Made by a program: the position numbers and the translations under genes. A stretch of 64,000 bases of DNA from Eumeta japonica (taxonomy: Eukaryota > Arthropoda > Insecta > Lepidoptera > Psychidae), in the NCBI GenBank assembly GCA_005406025.1, contig BGZK01001033.1:124001-188000 (forward strand). Direction: 5' to 3'. Shown piece by piece: positions 12,375 to 24,559 of the stretch. Position 1 is the first letter of the stretch, and each line of letters opens with the position of its first letter. The notes beneath the pieces were generated by a model. That model searched no databases. It saw nothing but the letters and a program-made list of their open reading frames with translations, and was not told the DNA's origin.

Positions 12375-12620
12375 ACGCCAACATAATCGGCACGTCGAGC
12401 AAGGAACAACTTCCTAGCTGACCGGGCACATTGTCATTCGCTTCCCGGCTTTGACTGAAAGCGTAGGCCCACGACGATATCGATTCCAAGCTGCAGATGC
12501 TGCAGAGGCCGCCCCTGATGCTGTGATTTATCCGGGGGACGTGCGCGACACGCACTCGCGTTATTTATCGCGGACAGTCCGACTCGACTCACTCTCACGG
12601 ATCCACTCTCTGAGTTATGT
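12375..12620. other. GC-richer island, candidate cis-regulatory element
   Basis: A notably complex block with two related sites, GATTTATCCGGGGGAC and GTTATTTATCGCGGAC, about 35 bases apart, and a CTGCAGATGCTGCAG near-palindrome. No reading frame with a domain. It is among the more convincing candidates for conserved non-coding sequence. Confidence 0.35.
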
Positions 12621-12629
12621 CTGAAAACG

Positions 12630-13535
12630 TCGCTGTTTTGTTTTTATGCTACACGTTTATTGCACCTATTTATGTGTACGTATGTAATTATTATAAGATG
12701 TGGAACACTATAAGAATACAATAGTATTTCTAGAGCTATACGTACAATTTACATATATATATCTATATATATTCCACATAGAAAGGACCTGGAATTTTAT
12801 GCCGTTTATTTTATGTAAAACAAATAGAGTAAACAAATAAGATAAAGCTTTATTTTTCGATTTGTTACGAAATCAAATTCAATCAACGAAGACATTAATT
12901 TAATTTTAAAAGACGTCAACATTTCACACTTAAAGAAAAACAAGTTTGCAGAATTAAAAAAGCAATTACAAATACAGATATTGGGAAAGATATTTTAAAT
13001 CGATAGAATTAATACAAATATAAGTTAAGTATATTATAGTGTACTCAGTACTAATGTAATGAAATATGAAATGATATAGCTTCGTTTCACAACAGTAAAA
13101 GGTGGTAAGCAATTAATCTGAGAATTAGAACACTGCGAAGATTAGAAACATTCTAAACTTAGTGCGTTGTGGTTGGCGAGAACACAGTTGCAAAGTTTAA
13201 AGTCACGAATTGATTCTCAGTATTTTATTACTCACGGGATCCACTCGACACGGTAACGAGTACTAATTGAGGTTGGAGTTCAAGTTTTAAGGAAATATCA
13301 ACGACGTGTCACCTGGAACAGCTACGTTTACTGTCATTTTGTTCTATGAAAAGGTATTTTTTTTATTCCATTACAAGAAAACAAATCTTGGTTCGGTTGT
13401 CATAAAGTTGATCTAATATGAAAAAAACAAGACAAAATTCCTAAAATGTTTATCAGAACATTGACCCTATCGAACGTTGGGATAATCGATGTATCAAACT
13501 GATAGATAAGAATCTTCAGTTTTCAGGTTTCCACG
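12630..13535. other. AT-rich non-coding DNA
   Basis: No recognised gene or transposon. A short TA-rich run (ATATATATATCTATATATAT) lies near 12753-12772. Confidence 0.5.
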
Positions 13536-13539
13536 ATAA

Positions 13540-13710
13540 AAAGGGTGGCGTTCAGGGTGAGCCGTGCATGAAGGGCGAGGGGGCGGGAACTCCGTCTATC
13601 AGTCTACCGTTTAATTAACATTCCGCAACACCTCGCCGTCAAGAGCTGCGAATTAAACCGATATCATTCCGTACTTATTGACAGCGGCTCGGCGGGGTAG
13701 TGTATAGGAT
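13540..13710. other. GC-richer island, candidate cis-regulatory element
   Basis: Contains CCGTTTAATTAACATTCC, a strong homeodomain-type core, within GC-rich flanks (GGGCGAGGGGGCGGG and CGGCTCGGCGGGG). No coding signal. Confidence 0.35.
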
Positions 13711-14312
13711 GTTCTATTTTGTTACATTTTTTCAATGGCAACACCTTTTTTAAACTTTCTTCTCGATTAGATTGGAATCCAAATTTATAAATTTTGTAAC
13801 AAGCTGGTACAGCCAATGTCGGGAAAATCTGGAAATGTAGAAAAAAGTTTTTAAAATAAGCTAATAATAATAAAACGAAAGGTGTTTAAAAAAAAAGCTG
13901 AAATAAAAAAAATGCTCAGCATCATTATTTTGATCAAAAGAAATATTATATATCATTACCTATGTACGTTTTACTACAATCCATGCAGTAAGACATACAA
14001 GGGTAATGATAATATATGATACCAGCATTGTAGTTAAATTATTATAATTATGATATTTATAAATTTGTTATACAAAGCATATACTTAAGCTGGAAATTGT
14101 CATTATAAGGCTCAATTTCATAAAAGAATGATATTAGATATATTTAAGAGATCCCAAAAATGTTTTGTATAAGATTACAACTTACATTTTTTATTACATT
14201 TTCTTGACAATAATGAATACCATCTGAGAGATTTTTTTGAGGCATAAATATAAAAAATATACAATATGGTGATACTGATATTTTGTCAATCCTGTATTTT
14301 TGTAGGTCGAGT

Positions 14313-14760
14313 AGTTTTATTATTATTATTATTATAAACGCACTCCTATTTCCCAGAAGGGGTAGGCAGAGACTACAGATTTTCAAGTGGTTATAATCTT
14401 TGTATATCTTTCTTTGTTTCTCTGGCAACCATCAATCTTTTCATCTAAACTCGCCGGTTTCCGGTGCTTAACTTTTTTAATAAGTCACCAATTTGGTCTG
14501 CACAGGGTTTTCTAGGATGACCATTGCCGACCTTCCCATCACTCTATCTTTGTCAGTCTAGCTTCATTCATCTCTTCCAGATGGCCAAAACACCACAAAA
14601 TACCTATACCTACTCTAGTCACTACGTCTTCTTTCAGACCATACCGTTCTCTGACATTTCTGTTCATACATCTACTTTTCAGATAAATTTCACACATACG
14701 TAGAAATGTATGTCTTAAACGGCCCCTCAGTAGAAAGGCCCTTGACATGCAGACGGACAA
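14313..14760 (-). pseudogene. LINE 3' end with reverse transcriptase C-terminal region (dead fragment)
   Basis: The minus strand encodes the stretch KEDVVTRVGIGILWCFGHLE followed by MNEARLTK. I recognise this as the region after the RT domain of insect non-LTR retrotransposons, where the usual form is RVE-G-LRWFGH-ER-M. A frame change follows, then a second recognisable segment (KIYKDYNHLKICSLCLPLLG) corresponding to the last residues of such ORFs. The fragment ends in a TAA-type microsatellite at about 14318-14336, read on the plus strand as (TTA)n, which looks like the element's simple-repeat tail. It is 5'-truncated, as is normal for target-primed insertion. The exact clade (RTE/R4-like or other) cannot be settled by eye. 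Confidence 0.75.
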
Positions 14761-14939
14761 TCGTCAATTTCTTTGATACCTGTTCCGGTCTATCGGTTTT
14801 CAAGCGTAACATTAAAAAAGCACTATCATTTGAAGTGAGCCACATTTAGATTAAAATAGATTACAAAGAAAATGTAGTCCAGAATTCTTCGAGCATAATC
14901 GAAACGCGTGTAGGCACATCGATTAGCATAAAGTTTATT

Positions 14940-15085
14940 CTTCCGAGTAAAGTTTAAACCGGCCGCCGCGAGCGCGCTGACGGCGCGAGACGAGCGTTCG
15001 ACGCGCCCCCGCCGCCCGCGCGCCGCGCGTCTTCGTTCTGGACCCGTTCGCTAAGAGAAAGTGCGGCCTGTGATAGGTAACACGT
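14940..15085. other. CpG-rich island
   Basis: A short, very GC- and CpG-rich block of GCGCGC and CCGCC runs (about 14955-15035) preceded by GTTTATTCTTCC and GTTTAAACC. The minus-strand Arg/Ala-rich frame is compositional. It could be a promoter or enhancer core. Confidence 0.35.
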
Positions 15086-15339
15086 TCTACAAGATACGTG
15101 TAATTCACATCTAATCTATACAATCAAAACTAGACAACTGGCTCTCGAGTCAAAGTGCTTTGTAAAGGACTTGGGCCGTGGTCCAGAGGCAAAGAGAGTG
15201 ATCCTTGTTCAACTTCTTCTCTGGTCTAACTTCTTTCTGTGACATTACAACGCGCCAATACTGACAATAAAAAAGGAACTTGTGGGCCAGACCAAACTCG
15301 GGACAGCATATTTGAAATTTAGATGTAATCATCACGGTT

Positions 15340-16955
15340 TTGCTGATTAAATTAATTTATTCTACCCATTATTATTCTTTTATTTATTATACTCTATTTT
15401 TAAAGTAACTGTTGTTTAAATTATTTTTAATGTATATTTTATTACAAGATTTTTCTATTAATATATGCAGTCTTAAACAAGTACTATGTGTGTTGTAAGC
15501 TTACGTTACACATCATTTATTTTAAGATTCTTTTTTTGTTATATGTCAAAAAATGTTTAGAAGACAATTTCACATATTTATAATAAATATATTTGATATT
15601 GTTTATTCAATTAAAAACTAGATAAATTATTTAAGTCACTAATTATAGATGTAATCAATATTCATCAATGAAATTTATGTAATTAAATAAGTATTTAATC
15701 ATACTTGTAATCAATGGCAACAATATAATTGTATTTAGAAAATATCAAAAATGTTATGTGACTCCATTTAGAAAATATAACAAAACAAATTATATGTTAC
15801 ATTCATATAAATATATATATACGAATGTGACGAATGTTAATGAATAAATTTAAAGAAAAAATGTGTTTGATGGAAGGGTCGACAAGGTCGTCCTCAAAAA
15901 TATTACGCAGATCAAGTTGGTTGCATATTAATAAAGATCAAATTTTAACCACCCAAAACCAACAAGCGAGTGAAGTAAGTGAGGTACGTAAAGAACGTAT
16001 CATGTAGAAGTTTGAGACTTCTACGTACCACTGAGAAATACTTCTAGCTTATAAAAAAATGTATAATACATATTTTATATTATCTCCAACTTATTACAAA
16101 TATAAAATATATTTCATATTCACTTCACAAGAGAGATGAATAAAAATAATCTTATATCCTCATCTGTAATGCCAACTTATTATTCTAAACAATAATCTGT
16201 TATTTCTCTATACATATAACGCCATTCCACCAACTTTTCATTATTCACTTCTATATTGCCTCTAACACTTAAATACGCAGGTAGACATTAAGACTTTAAA
16301 TTGATAGATCGGTACAAAGCGTGGCTATTTACTTATGCTACAGATCCAACAATTGTTGGAAGTATAAATTTAAAACTTAATGAAAACACATCAACTTTGT
16401 ACTCGTTAACTTCTTTTCATTGCTAAAGTTCAAATGTAACAAATGTAACAAAAAAAAATAACAATATATATTCAATTGAAAGTAGAAAATGTTGCATTGA
16501 TTTGAAGGCAGTTCGAAATAAATTGTGGGGAAAACGAAATAAATTCACTGCCACTGTTCATTTTATAACATATTTTTTTTTCTTGTAATTGTTAATGTGG
16601 ATGCAGAAAGTTATAATACGTATAGTAAGCCCTCTAGTTTGAAATTTGTGGTTCAAATAACAATTGAAGTTATATTTCAAGAAACGTATAATGTATACAC
16701 ATAAAAATATTTAGATAAAATACGTTCACGTGGATAAAATATATCAGTAACATATTTAAAGAACCAATTACGGTACTGCTAACTAAACACGATAAAAGCT
16801 AGTTCACGATAAATTGCAATCAAACGTCACAGCACGTTCAAAGTAGTGTCAACTTTCAAATCATATTCATATTAACTATATTTTATGTAAAGAAAATTAA
16901 TATAATTAACATAAATTTTTTATATTTCATGTAAAGAAAAAAACACACATTCGTT
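15340..16955. other. AT-rich non-coding DNA
   Basis: No gene or clear transposon. A small hairpin, GTAGAAGT/ACTTCTAC, lies near 16004-16024 beside GTACG motifs. Otherwise featureless. Confidence 0.5.
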
Positions 16956-16964
16956 CAGGGAACG

Positions 16965-17130
16965 GACAATCCTCCTCTATATTAATGTGGCCAATTTGTA
17001 AGCCGGTGCTAGTGTGCACGCGCCCTATTCGGGAAAACAAAATAATTCGTGCTACGGAACAATTTGCACAAATAAAATAATGCCTTTCGCCTGCGCGGGG
17101 TGATTAGACTGATCGCCCGAAGGGAAGTTC
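16965..17130. other. GC-richer island, candidate cis-regulatory element
   Basis: High-complexity sequence including GCCGGTGCTAGTGTGCACGC and GGTGATTAGACTGATCGCCC. No coding signal. Confidence 0.3.
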
Positions 17131-17139
17131 TGGACTTTA

Positions 17140-17760
17140 ATTAAATTTTTTTTGTTAAGCACGTCTCAATATTTCTCAAGCGTTTCCGCTTTTGATACCA
17201 CGGTAAAGGTGTCCCGAGTGAATCTCGTCTTTATATTTTCGTTTTAATCTTAATGATTTCACAGTACCTGAATCACGAAGACAAGAAAACGTTTCAAACT
17301 CGAGTTTATAATCACGAGATAAATGTAATGCAAATTTAATAAATATTCACATATTATTACATAGGTTTAGAAATTAAAATCAACTTATATGCTAAATATA
17401 AACAGATATTTTTCTCGTTATTACTGAAAGACCGTCTACATATAAAATATAAACGACATATAAATATTTCTTATGAAATAATTATTAGTGCAAAATAAAC
17501 TACAATAATACATACTTATACAGAAAATCTATGAATAATAGTTAATAATTTATAAATATTTGTTTTGCTATTTAGTTAGTTCTCAATTAAAATCATTTAA
17601 CACGTTGACATTTTGAAAAGAAAATACTCGCCGTGCCAGGACTATTATTATACTCTACTTATCGAGAAGTCATTTTACAAACTGCCGATTTAATCACGAC
17701 TTTTGTGTAGGGCAAAACTCCTTAACCTGTTCAGACATTAACTCGATAACAAAGACGTTT
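17140..17760. other. AT-rich non-coding DNA
   Basis: No feature recognised. Confidence 0.5.
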
Positions 17761-17859
17761 TCGAATCCTTATTTATCCGAAATCGAATTGAGATCGAGAG
17801 CAATCCGGCTCTCGCTTCATAATGCGAAGAAATACAAAGAGATCGGGCGATACACGGAT

Positions 17860-17965
17860 CAACAAAACTGACACGATTATTGCCCCGATGGATGTGGGAA
17901 GGGACCTCCGCTCTGGAGGCGGCACCCGGCCGCGTGGACGGCTCGTGGGCTCGAAAAGAAGTCTG
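17860..17965. other. GC-rich island
   Basis: A short block with the inverted pair CCGCTCTGGAGGCGG and CCCGGCCGCGTGGACGG. It underlies two overlapping minus-strand frames (131 and 85 codons) in different phases. That overlap argues that neither is real. Confidence 0.3.
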
Positions 17966-18172
17966 CTTAATTCTGCCACATCTTGTTGACTTACGTATAT
18001 AGCACAAATATTGTGAATATTGGTTATCAAATAATAGGTTGTCCAAACCTGGCTTGAAAACCTTGAAGCAGTTTGTCTTCGCCTGTTCTTTACATATATA
18101 TAATTCTGAACTAATGTTAAATTTACTTTTCATTACTATATGAATGTGCGACAGCCTACATTAATAACAATA

Positions 18173-19773
18173 CTTTTTTTTTAACCTGCACTGTTAAAAA
18201 AAATTGTGAAATTGCATTTGTTCTATAAAACAAAATAGGAGTAAAATTGCAAATCAACGTGTAGAGTTATAAGAAAAATGATACAATTTGTGTAATATTA
18301 CAAAATATGTGAAGAAACCTACAATTATCAGTTATAATTTTAGAATCATCATGTGTAACCCTAGAAATATTATTATTTACTGAAACCATTAGTGAATTTC
18401 TAATGATAATATTGTGAATTTTAAAAAATTGTTTGTAATTGGATCTACAATACTTTTTTGTAAAATTACTAAAAATATTTGAATTAAAATTAAAATGAAA
18501 TTGTTCAAAATTTATAAATATTTATATCATTTTGAAAATTATACGATGTTTTGTAATTCTACCAAAAATTTATTATTCTCTGAGACGTCCAGTAATATTC
18601 TCAAACTGTTATTTGGTAGTTCTTTTAGGATAGAAAATTTACAAAAAAGATTCAAAGCAATAACTAAAATTACTATTAAATTATTGCAAATTTACATCTA
18701 TTTTTATAACAAATATTTGGAGATTACTCAATGCGTTGTAATTGCACAAAAAAAAATTATTTCTCTAAGACGTAATACAATCTTTCTAAACCGTTGGATA
18801 ATTTCCAACAAAAAGGTTGCACAATTTGTTCGAAATGTGTTTTACAATACTTTTCTAGTAAAACTACTACAGAATTTTTTAACAGTATAGTTTTACTTTT
18901 CATCACTAAATGGTGGCTCAACCGTTTTACAAGTTTTTCGGGGGTATTATATTACTGAAGACGGTCTAAGACTTGTTTGTTACAGTATAAGTTAAAGACA
19001 AAGATTTGAAAACAGTTATTAAGTGAATAAAATTACATTTCTTTTTTATAATTATAAGGGCCATCTAGTGGCAAATCTGATGGTCACATCAGTTGTTAGT
19101 GGTCTGAAGTTGCTCGCTAAGCCGCTTGCAAGCGAACAATTTCATACTGTAGTTTTCGTGTCATCCTGATAAAAATTCACTCTCATAATTTTTTCATAAC
19201 GTTATAAAAGAAGTATAACTTCAAAAAATACAATAATTGTATTGTAATATAGATAACCAAATTTCCTGTAGACATTTAATAAAAATTAACAATTGATTTG
19301 CAATTTTCCTAAATTGAGTTGGAATAAGTTGTGTTGTAAATTTACAAAACCAATTTTTATATCATGGCATCGTTGTGCGTAAATGCTTCAAATGATTTTA
19401 TTTTAATTACTATAGAAGTTTTTTAACAGTGTACAAAACAGCTTTCAGTAAGTCAAAACTTTAGATATCCGTATTGTATGTAATATTGCTAAATAAATTG
19501 CAGGTAAATGTTTAGTGTAGATGCTAAAAATCCGTTGTAATTTTATTAATGAATTGTATAGTAAAATTACAATACATCACACTAAAATTACTAAACATTT
19601 GTTGGTAAATGATCAGTAAATTTCTAAATATTTTTATCATCTCACCAAATTGATTTGAAACAAATCGTGTAGTAAATTTACAAAACCGAATTTCATTATT
19701 GCTCTGTCGTTGTGCATTAAAACTTCTTTAATTTTTGTAGCAAAATTACTACAGAAATTTTTAACAGTGTGTG
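18173..19773. repeat. AT-rich repeat array with recurring TTTTTAACAGT ends
   Basis: At least three blocks end with the same signature: ACTACAGAATTTTTTAACAG (to 18890), ACTATAGAAGTTTTTTAACA (to 19432) and ACTACAGAAATTTTTAACAG (to 19772). The last two are preceded by about 125 bp of clear similarity, 19309-19433 versus 19645-19773, sharing GTAAATTTACAAAACC and a CRTCGTTGTGCRT block, at ~337 bp spacing. A second weaker duplication (18551 and 18736) repeats TTGTAATTNNACC and CTCTRAGACGT. The left edge reads GCACTGTTAAAAAAAATTGT, an inverted form of the right end, so the whole may be an AT-rich DNA transposon with internal tandem units. No transposase is visible. Confidence 0.65.
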
Positions 19774-19789
19774 AATGAATATTTTGGAT

Positions 19790-21105
19790 CCGTGCGTGCT
19801 ATATACTTATAAGTGTGTCTTGTCATATGAATGACTATGTTATTCATGTCGTAGATGAATCTACTTCGAATTTAGCTGGCAATTATGCTTCAGACTCTAG
19901 TCAGGTTTGAACGCTTTTTTTTTTTTGTATTATGAGAACAGACAAAGCGAAGTAGACATGGTATCGTCGCGCTGTTATACGAATACGTGACAAACTAGTA
20001 GCTTTCTGCCAAATGTATGCGTACGAACAATTTCAATCAAATCATTCTACTAGAAATATATAATCGGCCAAAGCTGTATTCTCAAAAGCGGTAGATAAAA
20101 AATTTTATACACTTTTGTTTTTCTATTAAAATTTCTGGAAACACTACAGCAAATGCTGCAAATATCACTCGTGATTTAATATTGTGCCTCAGTATGTTCA
20201 TCACAAACAGTTGAAATAATTATTGCATTTGTTTGTAACATCATATATAAGTCCACATTTTGAAATAATATCTTAATTATATATTTTTGTAGACAAGATA
20301 TTACATGTTTCATATTTTTTAATTTGATATAATAACTTTGAATCCCTTAGAAAAGCGATAGGCTAAAAATATTAAGCCTAGTCGTGTAGAAACATCCTTA
20401 AATATTTTTGACACATCAGATCAAGTATGCCAAATCTTAATTTCTACTCCATTTTCCCGCTCGTTGCAACTCTACCACTTTTTAATAAAAACTAAACATT
20501 TACAATTTTTGAGAATATCGTTTTTAATAAGTGTGCGAGATTATTTGTTATTTCGTATCCTTTTTTGGTCTATTGCTTTCGGCAATAGTGCTCCTGGCCA
20601 CATTGCCGTGAAAGGTATTTATTTCTTAGCGTAGTATAAGTACGCAAAGTTTAATCTGTATAAGAGTTAAATGGCTGGATTTGCTGTTTTCACCATCTCA
20701 GTGAGCGCGTTTATTACAAAAAAAAAAATGATGCAATTACAACAAAATTGACAACATTAAGAACATTTATCGCTATAACATCAGTGTCAACTCGCCGCAC
20801 TTTACTACGGTATAGCGTAGTACGGATTTTAATGCATATCTACTCCATATCGAGTCGACAATGACTTTACTTCTATAACGTTTTTGTGTTAGTATAATTA
20901 GGTAGCAGTAAATCAACTACAAATTGAAAATGTAAATTCGATAAACCAAATTCTTCTATTCAAATACCATATATAATTACCGAAATCAAACATTGAAACT
21001 ATTAATAATACATTGCAGGACTTTTCAAAAATTTGTTTAATGATACTACTTATCCATGAATATCGTGGGTTTTATTATTACATGCGTGGTTGTTATCTGT
21101 TACTC
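19790..21105. other. AT-rich non-coding DNA
   Basis: Nothing recognised apart from a small higher-complexity patch near 20560-20660, which contains a 7 bp inverted repeat CTATTGC/GCAATAG. Confidence 0.45.
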
Positions 21106-21109
21106 TTTC

Positions 21110-21270
21110 ATCCCATTAACCCGAAGAGTTTTAGGAACAAATTCGATCTAGAAGTTGCGCGCTAACAATAGGAACACCTTGCGAGGGAGCCGTTATCTGC
21201 TCCAACAGATAGATTGGCTGATACTGCCGCGTCGAAACCCTGCGCATACGTTCAATATTAATCAATAGAA
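21110..21270. other. GC-richer island, candidate cis-regulatory element
   Basis: A complex segment with GTTATCTGCTCCAACAGATAG (a GATA-like and E-box-like mixture) and TTCAATATTAATCAATAG. No coding signal. Confidence 0.3.
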
Positions 21271-21814
21271 GTGTGTTAACTACCCTTATTCTTAAGCAAA
21301 AATGACCCGGTTGTAATGAGGTGTAATTTAATATGATTCAAATAAACTTCATTACGACTTGGTAAATATTTCATGGTAAAATTAAATATTATATTTTGGT
21401 AGCAATTACTTTTACAATAGTCATCAGTAATCGACGTCCATTACAAATATGAATACTATATTAAACAGCCTTTCTCAATAAAAAAATATTCATATTTTCG
21501 TTAAGTGCAGCAAAGTTTTACATTTTTCATAGAGATTTTCCTGCCGTGGAAAATAGATATTATTAATCATCTTCATAAGAACATCTGCTCACAGCATTTA
21601 ATACGAATGTCCGTGTGATGTCATTCAGAAAAATATACTCATTAAATGTGGATGCATTGGGTACAAAATACATAATACCTATATGCAGACTGGAGTCATT
21701 CAGGTAATTCTAACACTAGTTTTTTATATTTGGATTAAGATTTGAAATGTGAACCCTTATTCAGCGGGTATATAATTCATCTCAATAAGTTAATTCATCT
21801 TAATAAATAAAAAT

Positions 21815-22065
21815 CAATGAATGTTTGTCCCCCATGCGTGACTAATCCGTTGATCCGATTACGGATCGATTGTGCGCACGCCCAAGGTTTCTAAAAAAAA
21901 AACTAGCAATTTTCCCCGATTTCATCCCCGTTTTTGTACTATTAATAAACCTAACTAATGAACCGATTCTAAAAGTTCTTTCATTATTAGACATATGTAC
22001 TATTATTCAGTCAATGAAGCTGCTAACATTTACGCCTAGCTTCACCCATGTATTTATGTAGCACC
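21815..22065. repeat. Probable RTE-like or related repeat fragment
   Basis: The phrase ATGTTTGTCCCCCATGCGTG with ACTAATCCGTTGATCCGATT resembles the 'GTTACGCTTTCACGC ... ACTACTGAACCGATT' block of non-LTR and related repeats common in Lepidoptera. The boundaries are uncertain and this rests on recalled family style. Confidence 0.4.
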
Positions 22066-22334
22066 GGAAATAAAATAAGAATGTGACGAGCTCGGAAATC
22101 AGGAAAAGTACCGCGACTAAAATTAAAAGCGGGATTGAATGCAAAACTGATGAATGTAAAAGATAAAGGAACACATTTTATATCTACGCGGGCGAACAAT
22201 TCAGCCTTTGCATGTTTGTGGTCACAAATTCGAAAAGTAGTCAATCTTTTATCAACGATCAATCAACGAAAAAGTAGTCAATCAATCGAAAAGTATTCAA
22301 ATTTTGTTAAAACGTTACATTCAAACATGTGCGC

Positions 22335-22695
22335 GTTTTTCGTTGCTACTAGCATTTGTGCCCGACTTCGTCCGCGTATTTATAGGTACTATTGCAGTTA
22401 ACTATTACACCCATTGCAAACATTCTTTCGTTCAGCAATACTGACTGAAGTACTTAAAATAGGCTATCTATGTTTTATTTTGGTGCTAGCATTGGAAGCG
22501 GTTTGAAATTGAAACTAGGCCGGGAATCGACAGCCGGGACCGGCCCTAAACCGAGAACGGGACTGGGGTCGAAATCGAATCTAAAACCGGGGTTAAAATT
22601 AAGAATTTAATACTGTCAGCAAGCTTGACTAGTATAAAATATGAAGAAATACATTCTACGTTCACACCGGCGAAACCGCGGGCGGAAAGCTAGTT
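22335..22695. repeat. Inverted pair of repeat tails with a degenerate GGGACCGG-like core
   Basis: The left edge reads GCATTTGTGCCCGACTTCGTCCGCG. The right edge reads CGGCGAAACCGCGGGCGGAAAGCTAGTT, which is essentially the left edge in reverse complement and typical of lepidopteran RTE-like tails. Between them (22500-22610) is a degenerate repeat of GAAATCGAA, CCGGGACCGG and CTAAAACCGGGG units. It may be two tails in opposite orientation or one element with terminal inverted similarity. Confidence 0.5.
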
Positions 22696-22854
22696 ATAAA
22701 TATAACATTAATACGTGTTATGAATAAAATGTAAATATTTGCAATTTTCTAAACGATACAAATTCATGTAGTTGTTCCTTCATTTTTCCTATAACGTACA
22801 ATTACAGCGAACACGTGATTTCTCAAAACGTATATCAATGCAGTAAGTTAACAC

Positions 22855-22995
22855 AAATACGCGAAGGCAATCGTCGCGAAGTCGGCCGGGCACGGCCGAG
22901 TTAACAGCGGCCGTGAATTATTGTTTAAGTTAGCGTCTTTATACTGTTTACCTTGTCGCCTACCCGTTTACCGATGCTAAGTGATTAAGAATGCT
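22855..22995. other. GC-richer island, candidate cis-regulatory element
   Basis: Contains a GGCCGGGCACGGCCG near-palindrome and GGCCGTGAATTATTGTTTAAG. No coding signal. Confidence 0.3.
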
Positions 22996-23164
22996 CCTAC
23001 TCCTGGAACAACGAATACATAGAGCTGGAAATTTTACAAGAATATCTATGTCTATGAAATTAAAAGATGTCAACGTGATGATCGAATTAGTGTTTTACTA
23101 AAAACAGTTGTATGATACTTAATAAGTGTTGAAATGTGTGAATTTAGGGTAATGAAACTTAACA

Positions 23165-23410
23165 AAGCGCTGGTGGTAAGGTGGTTAAGGACGTCGCCTT
23201 CGAATAGGGAAGTGTTAGTTCGATCTATGATTACTGGCGAATTGACCAATGGGTTTGTACCTTCAGCCAAATTATACCATACACGAGAATGTATGGCTCT
23301 TGAGCTCTCAAGAGCTTAAGAAAGCCGTCTTTTCCGTTGATGACAACCGTCGTTGGTAGCCAGCAATTTGTAGAAGATTGTAGGATGAGTATGTATCAAC
23401 AATGGAGTTA
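23165..23410 (+). repeat. tRNA-derived SINE, decayed
   Basis: The head GCGCTGGTGGTAAGGTGGTT then AAGGACGTCGCC resembles a tRNA 5' half with a polymerase III A box (TGGTAAGGTGG). About 35 bases later TTAGTTCGATCT resembles a degenerate B box (GGTTCGANTCC). The following TACCTTCAGCC and CTTAAGAAAGCC segments would be the SINE body. No tRNA cloverleaf can be completed, so this is not a functional tRNA gene. The right limit is approximate. Confidence 0.55.
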
Positions 23411-23929
23411 TTAAACCTGATACAAAGGCAGTTAAGGAAAAATAATTTGTACATATTGATAATTGAGTTTAAATGATTTAGTTAATTAAACGATAGATTG
23501 AATAAATTTACAATATTCTATTTGATTATTGAATATTTTATTTAAATAATAACTCATGTAATTAATCGGATTTTTAAAGAATTTAAAATTTATACGAACA
23601 ATCGTAAATTATTCCAAAGCCAAGACACAAGGCGACATCGGAAAGTGACATTCTTCTAATAAAAATAAGAGCAATGAACTTGTTTCACGACAAAAACACA
23701 CTTAAATGTTTAACAATTAAAATTCGCTCAATCCCCTTCGTTAGCCCGAACTCGGGCCGAAGTCGGCAGTAAGATAGCGCTCATACTGTTCCACTAGTCA
23801 AATTCCAAGTGTTGGCAAACTTAAATAACTTACTAGCATTGTCCAATAGCCTTTGTGGAGGTCTGTAAGCCCCACGGCAATTAACATTAATTATTATTAA
23901 ATGTGACATTTTAGTGATAAACGGGCAGC

Positions 23930-24125
23930 TGATAACTTGGGCAAATAATTCAGAGATCGCACGAATCGGCTGGAACCGGCCGAAGGGTAGGCAAGGTGGG
24001 CGCTTCAGCTTCGACACCCTCCGGCTCTCACAAGTTTACACGCGTACTGTGTGTTTGTTGTGATTTAGGACGCTTTTGTGTGTCGAGCGATTTTGGCGAG
24101 CGTTGGGGAGACTGTAAAACTGAGA
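23930..24125. other. GC-richer island, candidate cis-regulatory element
   Basis: A complex stretch with CGGCTGGAACCGGCCGAAGG and CACCCTCCGGCTCTC, followed by TGTGTTTGTTGTGATTTAGG. It sits ~200 bp before another GC-rich block (24.3 kb), so the two may be one regulatory unit. Confidence 0.3.
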
Positions 24126-24309
24126 CACCTTTGTAGCTACGTCATGCGTATAGTCGCAGCTGCTAATGAAAATATGTTTAGTTATTTTTTATTTAATATT
24201 AAATTTAAAAAATGCTTATATATATATTCTTATCCATTATTGTTTTTGGACAGGACTTGTTTGAGCTTAATACGATGGATGCAAATATCTACACTTGTCA
24301 TTTTTTTTC

Positions 24310-24545
24310 TTTATAGACACGGAGTACAGCGCACGCGGGCAGCAGTCGGCCGAGAGGGCTCCACATCAAGTGGAGTAGTAGTTCCTTCCAGAATAAATAA
24401 ACAAATATAAGACAGAGGATTCTCGGGAGCGGAGCGCACAAATCTTCTACGGACTATCGACGGCGCGCGCGACAGCCCGCCGCGTATATCAGCCGGGGCA
24501 CGAAGGCGCGCCCGGGGAGCAGCCCTTATCTTTATATCTCGTATA
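24310..24545 (+). promoter_or_regulatory. GC-rich block, possible 5' UTR exon or promoter
   Basis: A pyrimidine tract ending in TTTTTTTTCTTTATAG (to about 24316) has the form of a 3' splice site. It is followed directly by GC-rich, CpG-rich sequence (GCGCACGCGGGCAGCAGTCG and onward to 24525) that contains CAGCAGTCGG, an initiator-like site. No long conserved frame follows, so any exon would be untranslated. The block ends with CCTTATCTTTATATCTCG. I cannot separate an exon, a promoter and an enhancer, and confidence is low. Confidence 0.25.
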
Positions 24546-24559
24546 GGGAGTGAAAAAGG

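Noticed and set aside
17738..18133. 131-codon and nested 85-codon minus-strand frames.
   Set aside because: Two phases overlap over a small GC-rich patch; no domain.
18495..18890. 131-codon plus-strand frame.
   Set aside because: It lies inside the AT-rich repeat array; composition is Lys/Asn/Ile/Phe-rich with no motif, and related units do not keep the frame.
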